DNA of 19,429 nt, taken from assembly GCA_016194795.1 (NCBI GenBank), contig JACQAX010000189.1, forward strand, positions 1 to 19,429, given 5' to 3'. This document shows, piece after piece, positions 1 through 8,076 of the stretch; the first letter of the stretch is position 1; every line of letters starts with the position of its first letter. This stretch comes from Deltaproteobacteria bacterium. Its GTDB lineage: Bacteria > Bdellovibrionota > UBA1018 > UBA923. The notes below the pieces were generated by a model. That model was given only the letters and a program-made list of their open reading frames with translations, was not told where the DNA came from and ran no database searches. Both the position numbers and the translations under genes were made by a program.

Positions 1-2
1 AC

Positions 3-638
3 CCGCACGGGCTCGTCGGCGCCTCGGGGCTGATCGCGATCTCGAAGTACCCGATCGTCGAGTCGCATTTCGAGAAGTACACCGACTGCGCCGACCTCGA
101 GTGCGTCGAGCACAAGGGCGCGCTGATGTTCCGCGTGCGGCTGCGCAAGGGCGTCGAGGTCGACTTCTACATGACCCACACGAACGCCTGGCAGGACCAG
201 TCGCTGGTGCGCTCGGGCCAGATCATGCAGCTCGTCGGCATGATCGAGAACTACTCGATCGGCCGCCCGATCGTCGTGCTCGGCGACTTCAACAGCGAGT
301 TCCACTCGACCAATTACTGGGAGATCAAAGGAAACCTTTTTCTCAGCGACTCTTACGACGAGTACGTCAACCACCTCTCGAACCCGACGCCCGAGCAGCG
401 CGACGGCTTCAGCTTCGACATCGACCGCAACCCCTGGGCCGCCCCCGACATCAGCAAGGAAGACCACCCCCAGCGCCTCGACTACATCTTCTATCGTGGC
501 GGCGGCGACGTGCGCTTCCGGACGATCGAGTCGAAGCTCGACTTCACCGAGTCGGTGGCCCACGGCAGCGAGACCAAGCCCCTCTCCGACCATTACGGCG
601 TCTCGACGCTTTTTGATATTACGGCTCCTTTGCAGTAG
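3..638 (+). CDS. Endonuclease/exonuclease/phosphatase family protein, 5' end outside the window
   Basis: The last 211 codons of a gene whose frame is open to the left edge, so the N-terminus is missing. The visible part has the signature blocks of the EEP fold shared by exonuclease III, DNase I and neutral sphingomyelinases: a GLIAISKYPI strand, an HTNAW stretch with the loop histidine, the metal-site motif GDFNSE, RLDYIFYRG, and the terminal SDHYGV with the catalytic Asp-His pair. These enzymes cleave phosphodiesters in a Mg-dependent way. The SKYPI and HTNAW wording is closer to sphingomyelinase/phospholipase C-like members than to ExoIII, but the substrate cannot be told from sequence. A lipoprotein gene follows after 9 bp, so the two are probably cotranscribed. 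Whether the protein is exported is unknown because its start is not visible. Family assignment is firm; the substrate is open. Confidence 0.85.
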   Translation, partial: PHGLVGASGLIAISKYPIVESHFEKYTDCADLECVEHKGALMFRVRLRKGVEVDFYMTHTNAWQDQSLVRSGQIMQLVGMIENYSIGRPIVVLGDFNSEFHSTNYWEIKGNLFLSDSYDEYVNHLSNPTPEQRDGFSFDIDRNPWAAPDISKEDHPQRLDYIFYRGGGDVRFRTIESKLDFTESVAHGSETKPLSDHYGVSTLFDITAPLQ

Positions 639-647
639 GCTGCCCGG

Positions 648-1091
648 ATGCGTTTACTCCCCTTGCTCTTTCTCGTCGTTCTGTCCGGCTGCGGCGGCAT
701 CAGCTCGCGCATCAAGGCGCACGAGCGCGAGTTCGCCTCTTACCCGCCCGAGACCCAGGCCCAGATCCAGAGCGGCCGCATCGACCGCGGCTTCACCGAG
801 GACATGGTTTATCTGGCGCGCGGTGAGGCCAGCGACAAGTCGCAGATCGAGCGCAACGGCAGGAAGCTCACCGTGTGGCGCTACGCCAAGCCCACGCCCA
901 CGCCGGTTGGCGCCTCGACGAGCGGCCTGGCCGGAGGCTACGGCTACCCCGGCATCGCCACGGGCCCGATGCCGCAGTCGTCGGTCGTTTACGAGCGCTC
1001 GTACTTCAAGGTCGAGTTCGAGCACGGGAAAGTGGTCGGCTGGGACCAGGACATCCAGGAAGACGTTCCGCGGGACGCGAAAGCGCCCTAG
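648..1091 (+). CDS. Small lipoprotein with a BamE/SmpA-like segment
   Basis: A 147-aa protein with a short lipoprotein signal ending in LSGC (Cys15), so it should be lipid-modified and membrane-anchored. The segment GRIDRGFTEDMVYLARGEAS at about residues 42-61 resembles the helix-turn-helix start of BamE/SmpA/OmlA-like domains (G-x-I-x-x-G-x-T-x-x-x-V-x-x-x-x-G), and later strands (KLTVWRY, YFKVEFEHGKVVGW) fit the beta part of that fold. BamE itself belongs to the outer-membrane barrel assembly complex, but many unrelated lipoproteins share the fold, so a Bam role is not claimed. Residues 80-105 are rich in Pro, Gly, Ser and Thr and look like a flexible loop. It starts 9 bp after the nuclease stop, with only a weak AGG upstream, so translation may depend on the upstream gene. 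It converges on the FliM-like gene with a 34-bp gap and no visible terminator. Confidence 0.75.
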   Translation: MRLLPLLFLVVLSGCGGISSRIKAHEREFASYPPETQAQIQSGRIDRGFTEDMVYLARGEASDKSQIERNGRKLTVWRYAKPTPTPVGASTSGLAGGYGYPGIATGPMPQSSVVYERSYFKVEFEHGKVVGWDQDIQEDVPRDAKAP

Positions 1092-1125
1092 AGAGCAGCC
1101 GGGGCGTCCCTGGCGACGAGCCCAC

Positions 1126-1758
1126 TCACGCGATGCGCCTTCCGTCGCGCCGTTCGACCAGGCGCTCGGCGAGCGCCAGACAGAACACGCCGCGCACTCC
1201 GCCGATCTCGAGGTCGAAGGTCGTCGACACGACGACCTCGCCCACGTGGAACACGTCGATCAGCTTCGGGTTCGACTCGCAGCGCGTGAAGGCGATGCGG
1301 AGCTCCCCCACTTCGCTCCAGGCCGCCACGAGCTCGGCGAGCACCTGACGCATGACGAGCGCGCTCACCGACAGCTCGATCGGCGTGAACGCCTCGACCG
1401 GCTCGGGCGTCGCGCGGGGCTTGCCTTGCGGCCCCTTGGCGCCCCCGAAGGAAAGCTCGACGAGGCGGTAGACGAGCTTGGCGTCGAAGATGACGAGCGC
1501 GCCGTCGCCGGCAAGCCCCGCGCAGCTCGGCCACGGAAATCCGGCGACCAGGTCGTCGAAGCGCAGGCCGTCGCTCGAGATCAGGGCGACGCGGGCGTGC
1601 TGATGAAACGTCGCGGTGAGCGTGCGCGAGAGCGAGCGGCAGAAACGATCGAAGACGCGCGGGAGCCAGGCGGGAAGAGCGACCTGCGGGGGCGTCGGCG
1701 CGGTGAGATCATAGGCGCGGGCGTTCGCCGCGGCGTCGGCTTTTCGCCGACGGCTCAT
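1126..1758 (-). CDS. Standalone FliM middle-domain protein (no CheY-binding motif, no SpoA domain)
   Basis: A 210-aa protein that aligns by eye with the central domain of the flagellar switch protein FliM. It has an ARAYDLTAP stretch resembling the VRPYDFxRP that precedes the FliM core, then LPRVFDRFCRSLSRTL, the hydrophobic strand ALVIFDAKLVYRLVELSFGG with the conserved Gly-Gly, FTPIELSVSALVMRQVLAEL, and AWSEVGELRI. FliM is normally about 330 aa, with an N-terminal EIDALL-type CheY-P motif and a C-terminal SpoA (FliN-like) domain. Both are absent here: the start is an Arg/Ala-rich tail, and the protein ends at RDGRRIA just after the middle domain. Only 34 bp separate its stop from a convergent gene, so no lost C-terminus is hidden downstream. 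The start ATG overlaps the preceding lipoprotein stop as ATGA, indicating translational coupling. No other flagellar gene is in the window. A switch role is doubtful; the family call is good. Confidence 0.75.
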   Translation of the reverse strand: MSRRRKADAAANARAYDLTAPTPPQVALPAWLPRVFDRFCRSLSRTLTATFHQHARVALISSDGLRFDDLVAGFPWPSCAGLAGDGALVIFDAKLVYRLVELSFGGAKGPQGKPRATPEPVEAFTPIELSVSALVMRQVLAELVAAWSEVGELRIAFTRCESNPKLIDVFHVGEVVVSTTFDLEIGGVRGVFCLALAERLVERRDGRRIA

Positions 1759-2525
1759 CTCAGGACACCGTCGAGAACGACGTCGCCCGTCGAGGTCGTC
1801 TGGGTCAGCTCGAGCGCCGAGCCGTTGGTGAGGTATGACGAGAAAAGCGTCGTGCCGGCTACCTGGCTCGGGTCGTTGCCGAAGAAATGGAGCGAGAGCT
1901 GGCCGCTCGAGACGATGTAGTAGCCGAGCATGAGATAGGCGGTGTTGTCGATCGTCGTCTGCATCAGAAAGTAGCCGTTCTGATCGAAGAACACGTAGTC
2001 GATGCCGCCGGCGCCGGCGAAATCCCACACCCCGACGGGCGGAAGCGCGCCGGGCTGGGCGGCCGGAAAGAGGCGGTACTCGCCGTTGTCTTTCGGATCG
2101 ATGTAGTCGATGTAGCTCGAGGTGACCTTCACGTGCGAGAACTGGAGCTGCGCCGGCAGGCCGCAGTTGGCGGGCGTCTCGCTCTGCACGTAGATGAGCA
2201 CGGTGTCGGAGCCGATGAGGCGGTACTGTCCGGTGCCCGCGCACGAGCCCCCGCCGGCCTTCTGGTTGCGCACCTCGACGCGCACGCTGCCCGCGGCGTC
2301 GAAGGTGTACGTCCACGTCAAGGCGACCGCGGGGTTGCCGTTTGCGTCGATCGAGGACGCGCTCTGGGTCCAGGTGCCGATGAAGATCGAGCCGTCGGCG
2401 AGCTGGCCGGGTGCCGGCGGCGGCTGATCGACCTGCTTTCCGAAGAAATTGCAGCCGGCGACCGCCGTAGCGAATCCGAGCGTCAGAGTAAGAGTGAGGA
2501 AGAATCTGCCCATCCGTGTGGCCAT
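1755..2525 (-). CDS. Lipoprotein with two lipocalin-like repeats
   Basis: A 256-aa protein with an N-terminal signal ending in AVAGC (Cys25), typical of a lipoprotein. The mature part seems to contain two similar beta-rich halves. The first (about residues 48-125) has GTWTQ..., YTFDAAGSVRVEV, GQYRLIGSDTVLIYV. The second (about 164-225) has GVWDF..., YVFFDQNGYFLMQT, GYYIVSSGQLSLHFF. This GxW...(Y)xFxxxGxxxx...GxYxxxxxxLxxxx pattern is common in lipocalin-like and DUF5640-type extracytoplasmic domains, which may bind small hydrophobic ligands; no ligand can be inferred. ATG at 2525 or an in-frame ATG at 2513 could be the start, and neither has a clear Shine-Dalgarno sequence. The gene lies 26 bp after serB and overlaps the FliM-like gene by 4 bp, so it is the middle of a minus-strand operon. 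The lipoprotein call is firm and the fold is an inference. Confidence 0.75.
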   Translation of the reverse strand: MATRMGRFFLTLTLTLGFATAVAGCNFFGKQVDQPPPAPGQLADGSIFIGTWTQSASSIDANGNPAVALTWTYTFDAAGSVRVEVRNQKAGGGSCAGTGQYRLIGSDTVLIYVQSETPANCGLPAQLQFSHVKVTSSYIDYIDPKDNGEYRLFPAAQPGALPPVGVWDFAGAGGIDYVFFDQNGYFLMQTTIDNTAYLMLGYYIVSSGQLSLHFFGNDPSQVAGTTLFSSYLTNGSALELTQTTSTGDVVLDGVLR

Positions 2526-2551
2526 CCAAAGGACTTATCGGCGGCAAGGGC

Positions 2552-3760
2552 TCAGAGTTTTACGACGTCCTCGATGTCTTTGTCGGTAATGCCTAGCAGA
2601 TAGAGGATCGAAGCCAGCGTCTTCTGGTTGATGGCCGCGCCGGCGGCTTCCTGGGTCTTGCGTTTGGCGTTGAAGGCGATGCCTAAGCCCGCCTTTTTCA
2701 GCATCAGGATGTCGTTGGCGCCGTCACCGATGGCGATCACGCTTTCGAGGGTCACGCCTTCCTGCTGCGCGATCAGCTCGAGCAGGTCGGCCTTGCGCTG
2801 GGCATTGACGATCGAGCCCGTCACCCGGCCCGTGAGCTTGCCGCCCTCGATCTCGAGCACGTTCGTGTAGACGTAGTGCAGGCCGAGCTTCTCCTTGAGC
2901 TTCTCGCCGAAGTAGCTGAAGCCGCCCGAGATGAGCGCGATCTTGTAGCCCAGGCGCTTGAGCGTCTTGACGAGCACCTCGGCGCCGGGCGTGAGCGGGA
3001 TCCTGTCGGCGAGCAGCTTCATCTCGCTTTCGCTCAGGCCCTTGAGGAGCTCGACGCGCTGGCGCAGGCTCTCGTCGAAGTCCATGTGGCCCTGCATCGC
3101 GCGCTCGGTGATCTCGGAGACCTGGCGCCCGACGCCGGCGAGCTTGGCCATCTCGTCGATGACCTCGACCTGGATGAGCGTCGAGTCCATGTCCATGACG
3201 ACGAGGCGCTTGGCGCGCCGGTAAAGGTTCTCGCGCTGGACGGCGATGTCGACGGCCGGAAAGCGCGACGACACCTTGAGCAGGTCGTCCTTGAGCGCGC
3301 CGACGTCGATCTGGCTGTTCGTGTACGTGATGAGCTCGAGGCACGAGAGACCGCCTTCGTTGAGCTTGCGGATCGAGTCGATGTTCACCTTGCGGCGCGC
3401 GAGCACGGCGGCGATCGCGGCGACGTGCCTGGCCTGAAGATCCTCGCTCAGCAGCGTGATCGCGAACTGGGTGGCGGAAGAGCGCGCCGGAGCGTCGCCC
3501 TCGACGATGGTGAAGTCGAGGTTCACACCAAGCTCCTTGGCCTTGAAAAGCAGGTCTTTGAGCACGGCGACGTCGGCCGAGCCGTTTCCGACGAACTGGA
3601 TGACGAGCGAAAGCGAAAGCAGCCCGTGGGTCACCGCCTGCTCCATGTCGAGCAGCCGCACGCCCTCGCGGTTGAGAATCTCGGTCAGGCCGGAGGTGAT
3701 GCCGGGGGCGTCTCTCCCCGTGACCGTGACGATGACCTGCTTATTCTCATTTTCTTGCAT
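2552..3760 (-). CDS. serB: Phosphoserine phosphatase with two ACT domains
   Basis: A 402-aa protein that removes the phosphate of L-phosphoserine in the last step of serine synthesis. Residues 8-85 and about 98-175 are two ACT regulatory modules (the first begins VIVTVTGRDAPGITSGL), and a HAD-family phosphatase domain follows. Catalytic motifs are intact: DMDST with nucleophile Asp190 and acid/base Asp192, followed by EVIDEMA; motif II LISGGF (Ser278); motif III Lys323 in QRKADLL; motif IV GDGAND (Asp346, Asp350). The length and ACT-ACT-HAD order match the long SerB form, where serine may act on the ACT domains. ATG at 3760 is chosen because the ACT domain starts right after it and an upstream in-frame ATG at 3844 would add a basic, unconserved tail. 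It overlaps the upstream metallopeptidase gene by 14 bp, so the pair is probably cotranscribed, although their functions look unrelated. Confidence 0.95.
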   Translation of the reverse strand: MQENENKQVIVTVTGRDAPGITSGLTEILNREGVRLLDMEQAVTHGLLSLSLVIQFVGNGSADVAVLKDLLFKAKELGVNLDFTIVEGDAPARSSATQFAITLLSEDLQARHVAAIAAVLARRKVNIDSIRKLNEGGLSCLELITYTNSQIDVGALKDDLLKVSSRFPAVDIAVQRENLYRRAKRLVVMDMDSTLIQVEVIDEMAKLAGVGRQVSEITERAMQGHMDFDESLRQRVELLKGLSESEMKLLADRIPLTPGAEVLVKTLKRLGYKIALISGGFSYFGEKLKEKLGLHYVYTNVLEIEGGKLTGRVTGSIVNAQRKADLLELIAQQEGVTLESVIAIGDGANDILMLKKAGLGIAFNAKRKTQEAAGAAINQKTLASILYLLGITDKDIEDVVKL

Positions 3761-4535
3761 ACGGGTTCGTAGCGTATGAAACGCGCGCCTTCTTGGCAAG
3801 CATCGCTTTGTACTGCCGCGAAAGCATGACCGGATAGCTTTCACCCGTGAGCGAGGCCGAAAGCCGGCCGCTGTAAAAATCCCGCACGACCTGCTCGGTA
3901 TCGAAGCTGTCGGCGACTCCCGTCGGCGCGTACGGCGAGCAGAGCTCGTCCCAGTGCCCGAGCAGCTCGCGCTTGACCTGACACTCGACGGCGAAGGCGT
4001 CGGCCTCGCCGCCCCGCACGCTGAGGCGGGCGCGCACGAACTCGGAGACGTCGGTGACCTCGCCGCGCAGGACCTTCGGCGACAGGCGCGTGGCGTGCGT
4101 GAGCTCGTGGGCGAGGTCGGCGACGTGCTCGATGTCGGGAAGCCGCTTCGTCAGGTGCACGCAAACCGCGTCCCCGAGCTGGCTGATGCCCGCCGGAGAG
4201 CGGCCCGGCGCCGCCACCGCGACGACCTGCGAGTACGAGACGCCGTCCCACTGGATCATGAGGTTGGCGAAAGAACCGTAGTGGCGGAGAAAGTCGGTGA
4301 GGATCGCGTGGCCCGCGCGCGACGAGCGCAGCCGGTTGAGCATGCGCGCGCGCTCGGCATCGGACAGCGCGTTTCCGGGGTCGCAGGCCCCCGCCAACGT
4401 GGCCGAGGGATTCGCGTAGCCGGGCTCGTCGCTCGCGCTCCCGAAGCGGCCGTAAGGCAGCTCGGCGCGGAGCTGCCCCGCCGCGATGAAGAGACAAAAC
4501 GCCAAGCCCGCCGCCCAGTAGAGTCGCAAGATCAT
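3747..4535 (-). CDS. Exported HELTH zinc metallopeptidase-like protein
   Basis: A 262-aa protein with an N-terminal signal peptide (MILRLYWAAGLAFCLFIAAG, cleavage probably near QLRA at 21-24). The mature part contains the zinc-binding motif HELTH at residues 143-147. About 30 residues later GGEADAFAVE offers Glu177 as a likely third zinc ligand, so a gluzincin-like active site is plausible. The spacing and surrounding sequence do not let me name a MEROPS family. The C-terminus (residues 210-262) is basic and ends in NPYARK. Its start is divergent from another exported HExxH protein at 4694 across 158 bp, and its end overlaps serB by 14 bp. A third HExxH protein lies at 14633-15745. Peptidase activity and substrate are inferred from the motif only. 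Confidence 0.7.
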   Translation of the reverse strand: MILRLYWAAGLAFCLFIAAGQLRAELPYGRFGSASDEPGYANPSATLAGACDPGNALSDAERARMLNRLRSSRAGHAILTDFLRHYGSFANLMIQWDGVSYSQVVAVAAPGRSPAGISQLGDAVCVHLTKRLPDIEHVADLAHELTHATRLSPKVLRGEVTDVSEFVRARLSVRGGEADAFAVECQVKRELLGHWDELCSPYAPTGVADSFDTEQVVRDFYSGRLSASLTGESYPVMLSRQYKAMLAKKARVSYATNPYARK

Positions 4536-4693
4536 GAGGCTCTATCGGCCGGCGCGCGCACGGCGCTTAATATCCGGCAGCAGGCGGAAAATGCCCGCAC
4601 CGGCCCCCGGCTAAATCCCCGAAAGCGCGCCTGTTTTTTTTGTGTTCGTGCGGGCGAGGCCCGCGCGGTAAAATATTGCCCGGGGGACCCTCG
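4536..4693. promoter_or_regulatory. Divergent intergenic region between two metallopeptidase genes
   Basis: This 158-bp gap separates two divergent starts and must hold promoters for both. On plus, TAAAAT at 4669-4674 is a fair -10 element for the downstream gene, but no good -35 is visible 17-18 bp upstream. A perfect hairpin GCGGGC-gag-GCCCGC lies at 4650-4664, directly before that -10. It is preceded by a T8 tract (about 4633-4640), the wrong order for an intrinsic terminator on plus. An operator or upstream activation element is possible. A GG...GC pair near TTGCC at 4675-4679 has 9 rather than 10 bp spacing and is not accepted as a sigma-54 site. Confidence 0.35.
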
Positions 4694-6334
4694 ATGCTCG
4701 CAGTTTTCGCCAGCGCGTTCTGGCTCGTGCTCGCCGTCGCGACCGGACCGGTTTTCGCCGGCTTCGAGCTCGGGAAGGATGCAAGCGGCCCATCGGGCTC
4801 TTCGAGTGCCCCGGCCGAGGAGCCCCTCGAGTTTCCTTACGTCATGTTCGAGAGCAAGGTGTACGCGCCCAATCCGAAAACCGGTTGCCCGACGCCGCCC
4901 GGGCCGACCGAGATGAAATGGCTGCCCTGCGAAGCCGACTCGTACGAGGACATGTGCCGCCATCAGGACAAGCACAACAAGGAGGTCGCCGCCGCCAAGG
5001 CCGCGCGCGTCCGCCCTTACATGGACGCGGCCAACGAGCTCCTGCAAAAGGCTCGCGCCGAGGCGGCCAAACGCCTCGGGCCCGCGCCCGACAAGATCAA
5101 GGAGCCGGCCAAGTACGCTCGCTACGCGAAGGAGCGCGAGAGCCTCGCCGACCTGCTCTCGCTCAACGACCGGCTGGCGCTCTCGAAAAAGGTCATCGGC
5201 GACCTCGTGCCCACGCGCGACAAGGTGCTGGCGACCGTCGCGCGGGTGCGCCAGACGCTGCGCCGGGCGCTGGCCGACGCTCCGAAAATCAAGCCCTACG
5301 ACTACATGCTGACGAAGATCCTCGACTGCAAGCTCTCGCTCAAGGTCGACCCGACGGTGCTCTGGGACAACGCCACGATGAACGCGAACGTGTCCGACAC
5401 GTCGTTTCCCAAGATCAGCGAGCTCACGAGCGACGGCGAGAACATCATTCTCGTCGGCCAGCGCTCGGCGAGCCGCCGCACCGAGAAAGACGGCTTCGAG
5501 GTGCTCGTCAACCCGCTCGAGGAGGCGGAGTACAAGTGCAACCTCACGCTCACGCCCACCGTGTGGCTCGACTGCGTCGATGCCACGCCCCAGTGCATCC
5601 GCACGATCTTCCACGAGCTCGGCCACACGCTCAACTCGTGCCAGTTCTACTGGATGAACTCGGCCGCGAACACGATGCACGACGAGCTTAAGGACGCCAG
5701 CGTCGACTCGCTCAAGCACGCCGGCACGTACATGAAGTTTCTCGCCGACGAGAGCCTGGGCTTCGCCCGCACGCTCGTGCGCGCCACGGGCTGCCTGAGC
5801 GCCTTGTCGGCCCCGAAGGACGCCGTCGAGAGCGCGTGTCCCCGCGACCCGGCGGTGAGCGACGAGTACTTCAAGCATTGCGGCTCCGTGACGGGCGACC
5901 ACGGCAACGCCCTGGAGGCGGCCGCCGGCTTTCCGGCGCAGTGGGACGAAGCCGAGGCCGACTTCTGGGCGGCGACCGGCATGGCCCAGTGGCTGACCGA
6001 GAACTACCCGTCGCAGCAGGAAAGAATGTCCGCTTTCTACGGCGTCTGGGCCGAGCATTGCGCGAGCATCGACAAGCTCGGCGAAGAAAGCGCGGAGAGC
6101 GAGCTCTTCTCGAAGGTGAAGTTCGCCGGCAAAGCCGAAGCCGGCAAGAGCGAGGGCGGGAACGGCTGCCTGGCCAAGACGAAGGCTCCCACCAAGGCCC
6201 TGGCCTGGAACGACACGCATCAGAGCCGCGCCCTGCGCGCCAACCGCAACTACATGCGCAACTCGGACCTGCGTCGGGCGCTCGGATGCACGGCGAACCC
6301 CGAGATCCCCCTCACCTGCTCACCGATCCACTAA
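4694..6334 (+). CDS. Exported cysteine-rich HELGH zinc metallopeptidase-like protein
   Basis: A 546-aa protein. ATG at 4694 is chosen because it follows a GGGGG stretch at about 8 bp and opens a clean signal peptide (MLAVFASAFWLVLAVATGPVFA, about 22 residues). Residues about 90-200 are rich in Lys, Ala, Arg and Glu and look helical. The catalytic motif HELGH is at 307-311, and Glu419/Glu421 in WDEAEADFWAATGMAQW are candidates for the third zinc ligand. There are more than ten cysteines, consistent with disulphides outside the cytoplasm. I do not recognise a named peptidase family. The gene is divergent from the HELTH protein and converges on lnt, with the two stop codons overlapping at CTAA (6331-6334). 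The HExxH call is strong, the peptidase function probable, and the substrate unknown. Confidence 0.75.
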   Translation: MLAVFASAFWLVLAVATGPVFAGFELGKDASGPSGSSSAPAEEPLEFPYVMFESKVYAPNPKTGCPTPPGPTEMKWLPCEADSYEDMCRHQDKHNKEVAAAKAARVRPYMDAANELLQKARAEAAKRLGPAPDKIKEPAKYARYAKERESLADLLSLNDRLALSKKVIGDLVPTRDKVLATVARVRQTLRRALADAPKIKPYDYMLTKILDCKLSLKVDPTVLWDNATMNANVSDTSFPKISELTSDGENIILVGQRSASRRTEKDGFEVLVNPLEEAEYKCNLTLTPTVWLDCVDATPQCIRTIFHELGHTLNSCQFYWMNSAANTMHDELKDASVDSLKHAGTYMKFLADESLGFARTLVRATGCLSALSAPKDAVESACPRDPAVSDEYFKHCGSVTGDHGNALEAAAGFPAQWDEAEADFWAATGMAQWLTENYPSQQERMSAFYGVWAEHCASIDKLGEESAESELFSKVKFAGKAEAGKSEGGNGCLAKTKAPTKALAWNDTHQSRALRANRNYMRNSDLRRALGCTANPEIPLTCSPIH

Positions 6335-8034
6335 CGGCGACGGAGGCGCTTGCGGGCGTGGCCCAGGAGCGGCGGGCCGAAGACGAAAAAGGCGGCGAGC
6401 AGCGCGAAGGCCGAGCACGCCTGGGCGAAAACGTCGCCATGCCGCGAATAGAACGTCTCGATGGGTTTCTGGCCCGCGCCCGGAAACGAAAGCGTGGTGT
6501 CGATCGAGGCCGTCTCGAAGAGCCGCGTGCTGTAGCGCATCTCGCCGGTGATGTCGACGATCGTGGACACGCCGGTATTCGTCGAGCGGATCATCGGCCG
6601 CCGCAGCTCGATGCTGCGCGGGACGGTCAGCAGAAGGTGCAGCCACGGCTCTCCCGTGCGACCGAACCACGAGTCGTTGGTGATGTTGAGCAGCGCGTCC
6701 GCGCCCTGCGCGACCGCGCCCCGCGAGTGCTCCGGAAAAATCCCCTCGTAGCAGATCTGGGGCCCGAGCTTCACGCCCTTGACCTCGAGCGTGATCGGCC
6801 CCGGCCCGCGCCCGAAGTCGGCGATCACCGGCACGATGCTCGTGATCAGGGGGCTCAGCGGCCCGAGCGGCACGTACTCGCCGAAGGCGAGCAGGATCGA
6901 CTTCCGGTAGCTGCCCGCGAGCTCGAACGGCGGCTTGAGCAGGAAGGCCGTGTTGTAGTCGCGCTTGCCCACCGAGCTGTAGGCGCCGAAGAAGATCGGC
7001 GTGCGGGTCTCGGCGACGAACTCCTTCATCCACGCGTCGCGCGCGGCGCCGCTGTTGTTGGCGGCCGCGTCGGTCAGGTGCGTGTACAGGAACGGATAGG
7101 ACGTCTCGGGCCAGACCACCAGATCCGGGTGAAAATGCGAGATCGAGTCGAGCGAGGCGTCGCGGTACGCGTCGAGCACCTTCTTGACGGCGGGCTCGTA
7201 GCCCGACTCGCTCGCCAGCTTGTCGACGTCGCCGATGTTGCCCTGGATGACCGACACCTTGAGCTTGCGCGTCCAGGTTTTCTCGAGCGCCGTGAGCTCG
7301 GCCATGCGCCCGCGGCCCCAGGAGTCGACGGCCGCCAGCGCGACGGCGACGACCGCCAGCGCGACGACCGAGGCGACGGGCCCGGCGAGCGCGTCGTGGC
7401 GGGGCTTGATGCGCGCATAGCGCACGATGAGCGAGGCGCCGGCCAGGTTCACGATCACGAGCGGCAGCGTGAGGCCGTGCAGCCCGACGTATTCGATCGC
7501 CTGAGCGACGGGCAGCCAGTTGTAGAGAACGTGCCCCAGGGTGTTCGGAAAGATCTTCGGGTACAGGAAATCGACGCCGATGTACACGAGGGGCAGCACG
7601 ACGAACGTGAAGGCGGCGCGCGCAAGCGGCCTGCGGAGCTTCGCGGCGGCCTGAAGCAGCCCGTACGCGAGCAGCGCGAACGCCAGGAACTGGATCTCGC
7701 CGAAGGTCGAGTAGGCCAGCAGGATGAGCAGCCCCACGATCCAGGGCAGCCCCCCGAACTCGACGGCCACGAAGGCGACGAAGTTGAAGCCGAGCACGAT
7801 GAAGAAAACGGAATGGACCGCCCCCATCCACGCGACCTCGCGCCACGAGCGCGCATAGACGAGGCCGAGCAGGAACGGGATCATCCCGACGAAGCCGAGC
7901 CACCACACCGACCAGGGCGGAAAGCTCAGCACGAGCAGCAAGGCGCTCAGGAAGCCGGTGAAGGCGAAGCGCCACGGCACGTGGCGCAAAAACGTCGTCA
8001 GTCGATGGCGTAGGTTCTGGATGCGGCGTCGCAC
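6331..8034 (-). CDS. lnt: Apolipoprotein N-acyltransferase
   Basis: A 567-aa inner-membrane enzyme that adds the third acyl chain to the N-terminal cysteine of apolipoproteins, the last step of lipoprotein maturation. Residues about 20-240 form the membrane part with several hydrophobic helices (for example FTGFLSALLLVLSFPPW and IVGLLILLAYSTFGEI). Residues about 258-530 are the periplasmic nitrilase-like domain with an intact catalytic triad: Glu310 in VVWPETSYP, Lys378 in YRKSILLAFGEYVPLG and Cys428 in ICYEGIFPE. NITNDSWFG is also conserved, and a last helix (about 540-560) anchors the C-terminus. The start is a GTG with no obvious Shine-Dalgarno sequence. A candidate promoter lies so close that the message may be nearly leaderless. 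At least three lipoproteins in this window would be its substrates. Length and order fit the family. Confidence 0.96.
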   Translation of the reverse strand: MRRRIQNLRHRLTTFLRHVPWRFAFTGFLSALLLVLSFPPWSVWWLGFVGMIPFLLGLVYARSWREVAWMGAVHSVFFIVLGFNFVAFVAVEFGGLPWIVGLLILLAYSTFGEIQFLAFALLAYGLLQAAAKLRRPLARAAFTFVVLPLVYIGVDFLYPKIFPNTLGHVLYNWLPVAQAIEYVGLHGLTLPLVIVNLAGASLIVRYARIKPRHDALAGPVASVVALAVVAVALAAVDSWGRGRMAELTALEKTWTRKLKVSVIQGNIGDVDKLASESGYEPAVKKVLDAYRDASLDSISHFHPDLVVWPETSYPFLYTHLTDAAANNSGAARDAWMKEFVAETRTPIFFGAYSSVGKRDYNTAFLLKPPFELAGSYRKSILLAFGEYVPLGPLSPLITSIVPVIADFGRGPGPITLEVKGVKLGPQICYEGIFPEHSRGAVAQGADALLNITNDSWFGRTGEPWLHLLLTVPRSIELRRPMIRSTNTGVSTIVDITGEMRYSTRLFETASIDTTLSFPGAGQKPIETFYSRHGDVFAQACSAFALLAAFFVFGPPLLGHARKRLRRR

Positions 8035-8040
8035 CCGGAT

Positions 8041-8069
8041 ATTGTCGCCACAACCGCGCGCAAATTCAA
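8041..8069 (-). promoter_or_regulatory. Candidate sigma-70 promoter for lnt
   Basis: On the minus strand TTGAAT (8064-8069), a 17-bp spacer and GACAAT (8041-8046) give a moderate match to -35/-10 elements, in the 42-bp gap after the protease gene. Transcription would start within a few bases of the GTG at 8034, so the message would have almost no leader. Each hexamer matches the consensus in about four of six positions, so this may be chance. Confidence 0.3.
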
Positions 8070-8076
8070 TTGACGA

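Noticed and set aside
4633..4664. Intrinsic terminator made of the T8 tract and the GCGGGC hairpin
   Set aside because: The T tract precedes the hairpin on plus and there is no upstream plus gene to end; on minus the order gives an A tract.
4532..6220. A 562-codon open frame on minus opposite the HELGH metallopeptidase
   Set aside because: Arg/Val/Leu/Ala-rich composition without domains, exactly antisense to a protein with signal peptide and HELGH motif.
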